Source: Oxyruncus cristatus (lineage: Eukaryota > Chordata > Aves > Passeriformes > Cotingidae). From it: 64,000 nt of DNA. This document shows, piece after piece, positions 1 to 12,795 of the stretch. The notes beneath the pieces were generated by a model, which saw nothing but the letters and a program-made list of their open reading frames with translations, searched no databases and was not told the DNA's origin. The translations under genes were made by a program, and so were the position numbers. Position 1 is the stretch's first letter. Each line of letters opens with the position of its first letter. The stretch lies in the NCBI GenBank assembly GCA_013399855.1, contig VXAY01006156.1, positions 186,001 through 250,000 on the forward strand, given 5' to 3'.

Positions 1-146
1 GTGGATATCACATCCCTGGAAGTGTCCAAGGCCAGGTTGGATGGGACTCTAAAAAACCTGGTCTAATGGACGGTGTCTCTGCTCCTGGCAGGGAACAAGA
101 TGATCTTTAAGACCTCTTCCAACCCAAGCCATTCTATGGTTCAATG
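1..146 (+). mobile_element. CR1 LINE, 3' end (cut by window edge)
   Basis: The sequence follows the standard avian CR1 3' untranslated end: 'catccctggaagtgtccaag', 'ccaggttggatggg', 'acctggtctaatgga', 'agatgatctttaagacct', 'cttccaaccca', and a final degenerate 'attctatggttca' corresponding to the CR1 terminal octamer repeat. It is in sense orientation and begins before base 1, so its true 5' limit cannot be seen. Only non-coding 3' sequence is present. It is a dead, 5'-truncated copy, as is usual for this family. Confidence 0.9.
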
Positions 147-3100
147 TTTTGGAGGCTTGGAAAGATGAAGAGCCAGCTGTACCTACTGCACATTGCATCT
201 TCAAGTAGACTGCCATCACAGTGACTCTGGTGAATGTTTCTTCCTGTTCCTGGTACCAGGGATGTGACTCGTGGTGAACTGGGTTCAGCCACTCATACTG
301 AAGTGTTTCTGTGGCATAGACATTTGCCAGGTGAAGAGGGCTGATGTCCCATGGGTGCATAGGAAGCTCCTGGGCCTCACTGTGACCCTTGTAGCTGTGA
401 AAACAGACAGGCTGCTCCAAGAAGAAGCAACCATAGAGGAGGAAGTTCTTTTGGCTTTTGAAGGAAGAGGTTGTGGCTGGTGCTCTCAATGGGAAATTGA
501 AATATCCTTAGAACTTTTGAAGAAATTATTCCTTTCATTATGGGCTGAACACTGTGTTTTCAGCTCCTTGCGACCATTAGCTGGGCTTTAGTGTTTATTT
601 TCTGGATGAGAAGAAGGTACTCATATTTGTCAGGCATTTCTTTGGAACATCATTAGTCATTTGGAGTGAATGTATTCTCTTTTCCTAAACACAGATGAAA
701 TGGATAATAGTGAAAAGTTTTATTAACTCTGGCTTTTAAAACTATCTTTTCCTTTCACTCCTTCACCCATGAAGGTCTATTTTTGTTCTCAAAGCCAAGC
801 CTACAGCTGTTTTTCTGGCTTCCTTGTGGTTTTCTACCTACATGTACCAACAGATCTTGCCTCCTGTCAATACAATCAATCCCCTGGGCCTTTCCACATG
901 GCTTTCTGTTTTTTCAGCTGTTTTACTCTGGTAAAGATCCTAATTCCTCTAAACAAAGGGCTGCTAGCGTACACATCTACTTACAAAGTCTATGATTTCC
1001 CATGGATCAGAGCACACTTGCTGGCAACCATTAGCACCTGGCAGTATAACAATACTTTGCAGTAACGTGGGACAAGGAAACCCACCATTCTGATTTAAGA
1101 GCCTGTAGTGAAAGCCTCTCAGAGGATGTCTGCCCAGCCTCCCTGTTCTGGATGACCAAATCCCCATGATGTAGATGGGAAGATTTTTTTTTTTCCTATG
1201 GCTTTCTGTAAATAGGTTTGAACACGTAAAATCTTGCTTATATTTATATATAACTTGCTTATATTTATACATATGATTGTGTCCTTTAAATCTGTGTTCT
1301 ATCCAGAATAGCAGTCTGCCAAAGTCATTTAGAATGAGAAATGATATCCTTAAATGTGGAGTTTGGGAAGAGTTGCAGGTTACCAGCCGTTACAAGACAA
1401 ATAACACTTAATGAATAAATGACAGAAAAAATTCCAATACTATACCTTGTCTCTGTATACAGTCATGTAGAAAGGAAATACTGTCCTTTGTTTTGGTCTG
1501 CATAACAAATTTGGAACAAGGACATTTAAGTGTGGTACCTCATTATTTCCCATTACGTTTCTTCACATTCAGTCTCACCAGCTATTTTGTTTTGCTAAGG
1601 ATGTCCCTACTCTAACATTAGAAAAGAGAACAAATGACCCTACTTCCTTACCAGTTTCCTGAGAGCAATCCTTGAGAGATTCATGAGAAGGATGAAGTTT
1701 AACAGAATTATATATAATTTGGACTTTGTTGAACAAGAACTCCTCCTAGATTGTTAAGAGCTGAAGGCTGTGTCTGATGTGATTCCACAGCTAATGTTTC
1801 CTAGGTATATAATAGGATTTTTGATTTAACCTGCATGCCTAACGTCATACGTTAATTATTATCCATGCTTTTGAAAGGGGGAGAAAAAAAAAATGACAGT
1901 CTTTAAAGAAAAACTTTTGCTCAACCTTTCCCTGATCTGCCATGGAAGATAGGTAAATATAGTGTATTTTTGTTCTTATTTCCATAGAAATTTCATTGAT
2001 AAATATAGCCTGAAAATTTTTATTTATATTATGGCTCAGTGTAGCTCAATACCCTGCATTCAGTAATGGCTGTGGTATGCTCAACAGAATTCAAGAGATA
2101 GGAAATTTCTTAATTTTCTTTTTGGTTTTGAACTGACAAGTATTGATCCTTAATGTTCTCAGAAGACAGATGCAAATTATTAACTCCTTACATTAATTGT
2201 ATTCTTTTCTCAGTAAGAAGGATGTGCAATATTACAATTCAGAAAAGGAAAGAAGTGGCTGGATTTTCTCTATTGAGAATTTTTCCCTATGTTTGAGCTG
2301 GCCTACTTTTCAAAAACAGAAAGTAAGAAATACAATATCATGCATGTTCTTGCATGGGTCTTCATTAAGGAGAAACAGGCATTACTTTCAGTAGTATGAA
2401 TCACCATTTTGATAGGCAGAAAGTAGCTGAGGAAGTAAAAAGCTTGACTGGTCTCTAAGAGAGTTGAATTGTAAAATTTTATTTTAAGGCTGTAGCCCAC
2501 CTTTTGCAAGATTTTAAAAATTAAACTCAGAAATTAATAACCTGTGTGGACCAAACCAGAATAATTTTGGAGTACTGCTTCCTTTGGGCAATCATGGTAA
2601 TGTTCCACGGTGCATGACTCTCTGTGTTATGTTTTGAGTACTTCTACATGACTTGAGGTGTTGGTTTGTTAGACAGACAAAACCTTGCTGAATGCGTCTG
2701 TTAGGTTGGGGTTTTTTTTTTTCTGCATAAGAAACAGGCTGGGCAGAGAAGTGAGGTTGCCATCATGTGCTAGTGCCACCTCACTAAGGGCTTGAACTCA
2801 ACTGGGTTGCTCTGTACTTAGACTGGGGCAGATGTCTTTGTTCTGTAATGCAGAGGTAGACAACTGAAGTGACATACACAAAGCCACTTGCATTCCTAAA
2901 TGTTTGCAAGACACATCCCAGATTTGTTTCACTCTGAACCAATAGAAAAGCATAAATATCATCTCAATAAAAGGCTTGGGTTCATTATGAGTTTGAGATA
3001 TCATAAAGAGTAACCTCATCTCAGATATTAAAAAGCACAATATAATGAAACATCTTTAAGCTTTGAACATCATTTATGTGGACAAAATAACTTCTGTGGT

Positions 3101-6100
3101 TTGTGTTTGTTATGTTGAGGTTTTAAAAATTGGATGCATTTGACACATTTAATCCAATACCCTTGCACTGATTGCTCTAATGCCAATCACACAGAATATG
3201 TTTAAATATGACAAGTTCTTTTTAATGATCACAAAATTGTGTAACAGTAAAAGCAAAATGCTTGGTGAAGAAATTCAAATAACAAAAGCCAAACACTGCA
3301 AAAATTGCACGCAGAAAAATGTGAGAATAACAAAAAGGCTCTCATCAGGAAACTACACTTCTCTACTCTCGTGTTTCACCTGGCAGATTAAAGACGCTTC
3401 TTCTTCTCAAAATGTCTGATTTTATTTTGTCACAGGAAGGAATCAAATGATTCCCATTAATTTCAATATGCATTTTAGTTATCTGAAGTGGAAGTTCTTT
3501 TGTTTTCTGTACACGAAAGAATTCAGTATTATACAGCGTTTGAAGTTAGGGAGTGAGAGAGATGCTAATAGAAGAGGGAAAATATACAGCAAACCACATG
3601 CAAATATTAATGCATTTTCTTTGATCTTATATGAAAAATATTGTAGAATTTTGAGGGCTAGAAATGCCACAGATAAAATCAGCATCCTTTCTAATGGTGA
3701 GTGCTGCTTTCATCACTCTCTTGATTTACCAGTAGCCTGACTTAATGCCTCCCAGTTCTGAGACTTGATTTTATATTTTACGTATTTAGTCCAACAGGCG
3801 TTAGATCTTGCCACTTCTTCTGTTTCTTTTTAGCTTTTAGATCTATCACTTAACGGGGGGGGGAGAAGAGATGGAAAACATCTAAAGATGTGCTTGAAAG
3901 AAGACTGGGAAAGCTTTCCTTTTTATTATCAACTTGCCTCCTGTCAAGAGCCGTTTCTGTAAAACAGACCAAGGAGTAAATAGATCATATAGACCTCTTG
4001 TTACTTCTGTAGTCTTGGAGGAGCCTGCAGTATTTTCTACAGTGTTACGATTTCAAAGGATGCAGCTTGTTTACTCTCTTAAGTGGCAATTCTCAAACTG
4101 CAATTTGGGGATCACTGTGTTATTTAACCTGGATCCGCTGGTAGGATGGTTTCTGTCAGTCCACTGTCCTGGCCTCTTCTTTCATCCATTTTGTAGCATT
4201 TCTTTTAGCTGAAAGGTGCTTCCCACAGTACTCTCCCTCAAAGCAACGTTTGCAGATGCATACAGATATTTTATGGCAAGGAGTAGGAAACAAAGATCAG
4301 TCAGTTATAAAAAAGTTTATTTCTCCTAAAGTGTCTCTCTTTCTCAAAGGCTCTTTTTCACTCTATGTAACGAAAAACACCTTGACTTAAATTTGCCAAA
4401 TTGTCCAAATTGTATCATATTAAGGAAAAGGACTGAATTTCATAGTGTTCAAAAGTTGTCTTGGAGGGCTTGATTGAATTTATTTGTTTTTTTGAACATG
4501 ACTAATGTCCTGTTGAGTTTTTGTGTGGAATACTTGTTAGTCCATTAAATAGGCAGAAATTCGTAAATTGGAGAAGCAGTGTGTGAGAGGATAGGGATGC
4601 ATGTACAGATAAAGCATGAGTGATTTGGGCCTCTTGTCAAAGATGCAGAAACCTTAGGTTCAAATTTCGCTCATGTTTAATCCAAGATTACAGCAGTGTA
4701 GCAGCTGCTTTGGAAATTTTGACCAGCAATTTCTCCTCAGCTCCTTTATCAGCGGTGCCGTTGTAGAAAAAGCAATACATTTCAGTATGTAGCGGCATTT
4801 TTGATCTTTGCCAGGAAGAGGGTCTCTTAAAAATATTCTCAGTGTTCTCAAATGTTACAATGCAGAAACACATATCAGTGCTGCCTCTGAAGAAACACAA
4901 GGGGGGACCTCAGCACAAGCAGAAGAGTGGCTGTAAGTCCTCTGATGCCCCAGCTGGGTTCATGACAGACCACAGTCCAGGGACTACATGTCCTATATGT
5001 CCTAGAAAGCAAAAGTTGATGGATCAGGTCTCTCATTGGTGTAGGAAATCCAGCCAGTATCAGGAGGAGCTGGGGCTTGGCACAAGAACTGAACCAGGAA
5101 ATGGGACCTCTGGGAGATGGGCAGGACTGTTAGAACCGATTAGCGCTGCACTGATTTACTTACAGTTTTAAAGAACAAAAGTCATACTTGGAAAAATATG
5201 CTATGTGAACCAGACATCTTTGAAGATGTCTCTCTTAAATAAGGCTGACAGGGGCTGTGGGAAGCAATGAGCAGAGCATGGTAGATGCATGATTTACTGC
5301 ACAAGCCTATGCATGACATTCATCACAAATTTATTTAATGTGTGAGCCGGTCTTCTGCTGGGCTACTGATGCATACTTTCTTTTACAGGCTTTTTCTACC
5401 TGAAGACATGCTGCTGCTGTGGAAAAAGTCTGTGATAGTCATAGCAGCTTATTCCAGCTCAGATGAGTTTTAATCTAATGAAGGAAAGGACAAGAATTTT
5501 AATGGTAAATATTTTAGATGACCAGGAGAATAACAAGACCAGTAAAACAAATGCAAAACATTTTTAGAAAGTGAGAAGTAAGGTGTATCTGTTACAATAT
5601 TTGTTATATTTGTTGTTAATAAAGGGTGTAAAATTAGAAATCTCGGGTTTTAAAGAAATCCATCTTTTGCTGTGTTTGGTTCTCAACTAATATAACAGAT
5701 GTAGCAGGGAAATATCTAACTCTGTTTGTTTGCAATAGACAAAAGTTATAGAGAGCAAGTTTGCTATAAGGTTGACAGATTATATCACTTGGTCAGAGCT
5801 GAGAAAACAAAACCATTGTGTTTTCATAAAATATGTCTGTGGAGCTTTTAGCCTGTTGGAAGTATAATCTGTCTAGTTCTCTTAGAGAGAAGGGTAGTGA
5901 AAAGAGCTGAAAAGCATTTTTTCAAGTAGAAAAAACCCCCAAAACTGTGACTTTAGACTTTTAGTGTTTTTCTTGTGTGCTAAGAGCTGCTCATCTTGGT
6001 CACACAGATGCATGACAATGAAAAATGCTGTGAGCCATATCCTGTGACTGCACTCATCCTCTGAATTCTGCCACTAATTATATTGAATGCAGTTAGCAGA

Positions 6101-8608
6101 ATTTGTCCCATTTCTCTTCACTGATATTTGGGAGGCTCTTGCATTTCTGTCAAGAAAAGCAAATCCTGTTATATTATTTCTGTAATATCACAGGACAGTG
6201 ATCTGTCAATGATGGGTTTGGCTGAGAAACATCCAAAGGTGTTAATGGCATTAAAAAAAACTACGTCTCCCGACACCAAACATTTCCACCTAAAAGACAT
6301 TGAAAAATATTAATTAGAAATATGATTTATATTTTTAATGGGAGTCTTTGTTCAATATTAGTCATCAATGTCGGGTGCCTTGCAGAACCTGCAGAGAAAA
6401 AGATGTGTTATTCTTCTCAGTTATTTCAGCTGTGAATTATCTTGTGCTAAGTGCTTAAATCATACAATTTTGTCACTTTAATGCCAAGTGGATTTTTTAT
6501 GTTAAGAAAAAGGTGTGACTTAGGATGAATCCTGTCAAGGTGTTAACTATGTTAAATTCTTGGGGAACTTAGCTGAAGACCAATATTAATGTGAAAAATA
6601 TTTATAACAGGAAGCAGCATGTCAGTAATGCAGACTTTGTGGGTTCTTCCAGCCTCTAGAAGTACACATCTTTTGCTCCGTTCTCCCACAGTTAAGGCAT
6701 TTATCAGGTTGTAACTGCTTAAGAAACAGCTCTTTGCTTAATGTTTTGGTGTACAGAATTTCTAATTTTCTCAGGGAAGTCATGAAAATAGAGATTTTTA
6801 GCCTGGAGGGATAAGATAGAAATAATATGACTACCAAAGAAATCCTCTTCTAAGAGGAGAAACCATCAGAAAGTCTAGCAGTTTGAATATAAACTGTACA
6901 AACCTTCAAACTCTTAAGTATAAAGGAGTGTCAAATTGCTAGTAATTTTTCTTTTTTTTTTTTTTTCTCCCAGTTTCAATAGAAGGATCCTTCTGCTGAT
7001 CAAATGTAAAGAGATGACAAGAAGTAATTTATATGGGATCATATTCTCTATGTAAATGATTGCAAGGAGAAAATGAAAGCTCATTTCTGCTGTGTGCTTG
7101 CATATACAGTAGTTACTCATCACTTAATACTTATGGATGGATTCTGTGATTCTGACAGCACGTTAAGTACTGAGGTAAAAGCACGAGGGAAATGAATGAA
7201 AGAAATAACATGTGCCTGAAACGTTGGTGCAGCCAAGGTATAAAAGATTTGTCACTGGAGATAAAACAGCGTAATTCAAAAGCATCCAAATGTAAGAAGG
7301 CTCCACCAAGAGGAAAAAAACCCGGGGATTTTCTTTCTCTATATTTTGACTGTTGATTTAAATGAATAATGTGAGGTTGGCTATTGTGTCTGTGTTGGGT
7401 GCAGTCTGTGATTAAAAATCAGTGGGGCTGAGGCTGCTCTGCAGGATTAGTTTTGAACCTTGAGATTTCATGCTGTTACTTTGTGAAAGGCAAACCAGCA
7501 TGAATTCATCGTAGAAATGGCCCAACGAATTCTGTTGAAAATATTTCCTTTAATAAAATTATTTTCTCTGTGATAAATGTGGGCTTTTTACATACAGTTT
7601 TGACTTTTTTTTCTGAGTGAAAAATTTTAAACACCTGAAAACAGAAACTTTCAGCTTTTGCAGAAAGCTGGAAACCTTTGATTTGAAAATGCTGCTGTGC
7701 TGGTTCACAAATGTATTGTACTAAAGAAAATGATTCACAGAAGCAAATGTAATTGAATTCTATCTCTCATGAGGCTAAAGTTATAACCTATCTTGGGGAT
7801 TTTTGTCTGCTACTTTAATATGTGGTAACAGTGAAACTTTTGTGGGATGGTATGAATAATGCTCATTCATGGACAACTTTTAATTTTGATAGACCAATTT
7901 ATTGGGACGTATGCATACATTTTATAATCAAACCTTTTTTGGAGAGTACAAAGACCTCATTCTTTTCACCTAAATGACACTTAAATATCTTCCTTCTTTT
8001 ACACTGATAAAGAAACACTTACGGGTTTTTAACAGATTAAGTCTTTTTCATCATCACAAATAACTGTAGGCATGAAACATTACTCAATTTCCTTGAGCCA
8101 GGAAAGGAGTTTTATTTTAAGGGAAGGCTTAAAAAATTTGTTTCAACATTTCAGTCTTTTGACAGAATATACTCTTCTGTTACAGGTCTTAACTCCAGTG
8201 GTTTGAATAATCTCTCCTGCTATGTTGAAGTTCAGAATGCTACCTGCTTGCAATATTTTATTTTTAGGTGAGACACACTTGGTACCTTATCATGAGATAC
8301 TGAGCCGTTTATGAAACTTCAAGCCTGTGTTTAAGCTGCGAGCTGGGAACACTTGGGGCTCTTCAGGGTTCCAGGGGTCAGAGCCCCTAATCCAGGATGG
8401 CTGCACATGTGCTGCATATGTGGGGAGGCTCCAGAGTGCACTCACTCTGCAGCTGTGCCCAGAAATTTCTTGGGAGATGCTGGGAAAAACTGTCCTGGGA
8501 TTCTGCTACAGCTTTTAGCCTCATAGCTAACAATCTCATGGTATTCAGAATCACTACTGCTGGTTCTTAAATTTCATGAAATCATAGGTGTATCACAAGA
8601 GTAACAGA
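147..8608. other. Unique AT-rich non-coding DNA, no gene recognised
   Basis: No exon, RNA gene or transposable element was recognised in these 8.5 kb. All reading frames are short (109 codons or fewer apart from one antisense to the CR1 end) and resemble no known protein. Small-scale structure includes a two-copy 21-bp tandem repeat at 1233-1274, a G9 run near 3855-3863, and T runs near 1184, 2711 and 6951. The segment could be intergenic or intronic; nothing in it decides between the two. Confidence 0.6.
1233..1274. repeat. 21-bp tandem duplication, two copies
   Basis: The unit starting 'cttgcttatatttata' occurs at 1233 and again at 1254, so the period is 21 bp. The two units diverge only in their last few bases. 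It is AT-rich simple-repeat material, probably from replication slippage. Confidence 0.75.
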
Positions 8609-8864
8609 ACAAGGTGTAATGACTGAAGGAGGCTAGATTTACATTAGGTATTAGGAAGAAATTCTTTGCTGTGAGGGTGGTGAGGCCCTGGCACGGGTTA
8701 CCCAGAGAAGCTGTGCATGACCTATCCATGGAACTGTCCGAGGACAGGTTGGATGGGGCCCTGAGCAACCTGGTCTAGTGGAAGGTGTCTGCTCATGGCA
8801 GGGTGGTTGGAACTAGATGATCTTCAAGCTCCCCTTCCAACGCAAACCATTTCTGTGATTCTGT
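8609..8864 (+). mobile_element. CR1 LINE, truncated 3' end
   Basis: A 5'-truncated CR1 copy in sense orientation. It runs through the diagnostic 'aggaagaaattctttgctgt', 'gaggccctggcacgggtta', 'ggttggatggggccctgagc', 'aacctggtctagtggaaggt', 'actagatgatcttcaagct' and ends in 'tttctgtgattctgta', the decayed terminal octamer. The 5' part overlaps the end of the reverse-transcriptase reading frame, but no open frame survives. The start is set where similarity to the remembered consensus fades, so it may be off by about 10 bases. Confidence 0.92.
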
Positions 8865-11800
8865 AATTTATACTCAGTTAACTACATCAGTGCTTCTTTT
8901 ACTCTCCACTGCTTAAATTATTTGTTTTGTATTCCACTCTTGCTGAAATTTAGACACAGAAAAATCAGACAATAGTACAAATGCAGTTCTTCACTAATTA
9001 ATATCTACTATAACTCCTGTGACATAAACTATCAGAACAAAGGTTAACTTTCATAGTGGGTTAGTCACCCACTTGAATCATCCAAAAGTACCACTTTACT
9101 TCTCTGAAATAAGGTATAATAATGCTTTAATGTTCTCAGCTGCTTCATACCTTATATTTGCTTGTTGCAGTAGTATTTTGTCCAGATTTTTAAATGAGTT
9201 ACAAGAATGCAAGTCACACAGTTTTCATGTTAAAGTCTTGTTTCTTTTACTTAACTTATGGCAATGCTGGTAGGTCACAGTGGTATTAATCTATAACAAA
9301 GAAAAGGAAATTAAAGCAATGATTAACTGTAGGGTTTTTAGGTGACTGCTTTTATTTCCAGTTACTGGATATGACTACCAGAAGAGGTAATCATCTCCAT
9401 ACTGCAGCAGCAGGAACAGCTCTGTTAAGTTGGGTCACTCTGAGTTTAGGCATAAAACAACATTGGAGAGAGCTGTCTGAGTAGTTTGAAAGAACAATTA
9501 ACTTGTTAATTGACTAAGGATTCTTTCCTATTTGTGTGAATCCTGTGTGTGGTTTTCACTGTTATTTTAAGTTGTCCCTTAAATTTTAATGAAGGAATTT
9601 CAGCTGTTGAAGTGATGTGAAAATCACACCGACTGTTAAAAAAAAAAATCAGTTTGGATTCTTTATTATACAGGACTAGCAAAGTATGTCAGATATTGTC
9701 TTCAGTCAGTTATCCCAAGACAAGGACATCTGGAGATGCCAAAACTTTTCTTGGGATCTAGCTCCAGACACCAGATCCTTAATGATGTTAAATGAAAGTG
9801 GTTACTCACCAGTTCTGTGCTCCTACCACCCCTTCCTCTCCCCGCCCCTGACACACACAAAAAAGTTGGTTGATTCCACCCAATAATCAAATAATCCAGT
9901 GAGACTCAAATCCGATCTGTCACAGAGGGAAAGTTGGCAACCATTGATATCTCACTTTTCTGAGTAAAACACGTTATTACTTACACCTTATTTTGCATGT
10001 AGTAAGAAGAAGATATATCAGTTAAGTCCCATTGTTGTCTGTCCCAGAAAGGTGGCAAGCAGCATATGAGATACTCAGTTTTTATGGCCGTCGCAATTAA
10101 AATAATTGAAGGCGTGCTGTGATTTTCTTCATGGGTTTTTTAATGAAAGCAAAAACTAGTGTTAATGTCAGTGCTGTTAGTGCTACATATCTAACCGAGA
10201 CGACCTTTCCTTAATGCAACTTCAGAAAAGCATTAGAGTTCATGTGACTGTTATTCCTAAGACCATATTAAACTAAATATTCACGTACTACCAAATGGTT
10301 AGAAGTAGGCTGATTTTAAAAACAACAAAAACAAACAAAAAAAACCCCCAAAATCCAGAACCCACTAAAAAAAAAAAGAAAGGAAGAAAGAAAATAACAA
10401 TCGAACAAGACAACCCCATTGAAAGTTTTTTCTTTTGAATCTGGAGCTTGTAAACAAACACAAAACTCCCATATTTCCAATTCAGTGCCATGCAAGAATA
10501 TGAATTTTAAAAGAGTTTTGTGTTCATAGAAGCTTTATGTGTCAAGCGGAAAACACAACATGATTTGTAGGTAATTAGAGCTTGTGCCGCAAAAAATGGC
10601 TTAAGGATTTAAGTCATAATTTAGGGTCTTACCTCTAAAATTATGACCCTCTGAAGGACAGGTGAGCTCTCGTGAGTTAAAGTCTCCCTCTGCATGGCAG
10701 TTTTTGACTAAAAGTTCTCTAGATGACTGGACTGTTGTGCTGGGGTTTACTGAAGTCCACATTACAGTTTGACAGGAATATGCATGTCCGGACTGCAGAT
10801 CACTAAAAGAAGGAGTTCCAGTTGTAAAAAAATTCAAACAGCACAACATTTTTCAAGCAAGTTTGTCTCTGACACTTCTGTTCATGTATCTGAAACACCT
10901 TTTTATAAATAATGCCTCTTGGAAATCCCATTCTAAGATGAGCAAGCTCCACAGTGTTGGAAATCTTCATCCATAACTCCAATTCATAAAACATGCGCAT
11001 GTAGTGGAGTTGTAGTTTTGAGTACTCTAGGTCTAGTTTGTAAGTCTAGTCTATAACCATAGATAAGGTTTTTCTGCCTTAGTTAAAAGACTTGGAAATA
11101 GTTGACATTAAAAAAATCCATCATTTTTCCTTCTTATATTTTATAGTGCTGCACATTTTTTAATCACTCTAGTAGTATTTTAATGTCACTGGGAATCTTT
11201 GGAGTACATTTCACGGTAAAGAATTGAAGCAAAAGGGTGTCAGAACACTTCCAAAATTGGAGGCTTGTGATTATTTAAGGCAAATTATAAGTGTAACATG
11301 GTACATGTTACCAGATACTCTGTCTTCTGAACAATGGCTTAATCTTCCTCATGTTAGCCAATAAAAAAGTAAAGATGCCCATGACTGTGAAATTTCATGT
11401 TTGGCATATCTCTAGGAGTGTGGTAGCAAATGAGGAACAGTGTGATATAATTTAATTGACAAGGATAGAAGCAAGTTTATGCTGGAATTCTAAAAGCTAG
11501 TAGTATCAGAGGTTTAGGTAAGGTAGAACTCTTAGTATCATTACTAAAATATACACTAAGGAAGAGACAATCCTTGTCAAAAATTATTCTCTGAAAAGAA
11601 GGGAGAGTATTGAAAGAGGGATTGAGAGTTAGTTTTACCTCGTTATAACTAAATGTGTTTTCAGCTCTCAGTGTGTTCTGAGACCATGTATCAAAGTACA
11701 AATTAACTGAGACATTTCTCCTGCAGATGAAAGGAAAAGGTTGCTGCTGACATTTGAGATCATGCTGATGATGCAGATTCCTTTTGAACCCAGATGAAAG

Positions 11801-12691
11801 TTTGCAGAATGTATGTGTTTTTCATGTTAGTTCCCAGTTTTTACTAAATATCTTCTTAATTTGTGATCAATCCGTTTTAGCAGGCTTGATTTGCTGTGAC
11901 CATTTTCCTACCCAGATGCTGTACTACTTAGAGCATTGTAATTCAAACACAGAAAGATAACAATACATTGCTTGAAGCAAAGCTGCTCTTTCTTCATTTA
12001 ATGTCAGGTCTAGTGTCTCTTAAATGCTGGTATTCAGTTTCAGAAGAGGGTTGATCCCTTTATATCATTGATCTTGGTAGTCTGGAGAAAACATTTGGAA
12101 AATGTGGTAGTCAGATGTACTGGGCTGTGAAGAGACTTGATCCAGAAATATTTTAGGTCACTGGAAAAGGTCCTACATTAGATAGATATTTTATATTGTT
12201 GATATATATAAAAGGAGAATAAACAAACTTTTAAATCCTCTCTAGCTTCACATTTTTTTTTTTGTAGGTGGAACTTGTTTTATTTTGAGTTTATCTGCTG
12301 TGAATTTTGTCCGACTTAACAATTCTCAGCCTTTTTACTGTATTTTGAGATACACAAAATTGAAAGGGAGGATTTTGTAATATTAACTTCTTACTGAAAT
12401 TTCACGTGTTTCTACATATTCCTTTGTCAAAATATATATTATTAAGACACTATAAAGATAATTTCTTATTTATAATAAGGATGAAAGGAAGAGTTGAGCA
12501 AAAATATGGAATTATTCATTCATAATTTGTGATTACTTTTTTTTCATTTTAATTATCTTTGCTGAGGTACAAACTCTTATTTAATCTATTCTAACAAGGA
12601 TTTTTTTTCAATACAATGGTCTTGGTCAATAAACTCCAAATTTGAATTTGATTTTCAGAGTGCTGTTTCAGTATTCATGAAAATAAACCCT
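8865..12691. other. Unique AT-rich non-coding DNA, no gene recognised
   Basis: No exon, RNA gene or transposable element was recognised. The only notable internal feature is the A-rich, C-interrupted low-complexity tract at 10315-10401. Reading frames are all under 85 codons and look random. Confidence 0.6.
10315..10401. repeat. A-rich low-complexity tract
   Basis: A run of A interrupted by C, then by G (AAC, AAAC and AAAG units with an A11 block). It gives a spurious phenylalanine-rich reading frame on the minus strand. No SINE or LINE body was recognised upstream of it, so I treat it as simple low-complexity DNA and not as a retroposon tail. Confidence 0.8.
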
Positions 12692-12795
12692 GGAATTAGC
12701 TCCATTGGTTAGAGCGTTGTGCTAATAACACTAATGTTGTGGGTTTGATCCCTGTATGGGCCATTCACTTAAGAGTTGGACTTAATGATCCTCTA
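12692..12795 (+). mobile_element. tRNA-Ile-derived SINE with CR1-like tail (TguSINE1-like)
   Basis: Bases 12692-12763 match tRNA-Ile(AAT). A box-like 'ttagctccattggttagagc' covers the D arm, the anticodon loop 'ctaataa' carries AAT at 12724-12726, a B box 'gggtttgatccc' follows, and the head ends in 'gggcca'. The 5' acceptor strand no longer pairs with the 3' strand, and T-stem pairs have decayed by C-to-T change, so this is not a working tRNA gene. It is followed by 'agagttggacttaatgatcc', which resembles a CR1 3' tail. That head-tail combination is known from the zebra finch SINE TguSINE1. The A and B boxes would be its internal RNA polymerase III promoter. The 3' end is uncertain because the terminal repeat is not recognisable. 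Confidence 0.85.

Noticed and set aside
49..489. 146-codon open frame on the minus strand
   Set aside because: Its C-terminal part is antisense to the CR1 3' end and the remainder is unrecognised.
4842..5171. 109-codon + strand frame with 'CPICPRK' resembling a metal-binding CxxC pair
   Set aside because: A single short cysteine pair with no further zinc-finger pattern, no similarity I recognise, and no exon signals.
12692..12763. Functional tRNA-Ile(AAT) gene
   Set aside because: The 5' acceptor strand does not pair with the 3' strand, T-stem pairs are decayed, and a CR1-like tail follows, so it is a SINE head.
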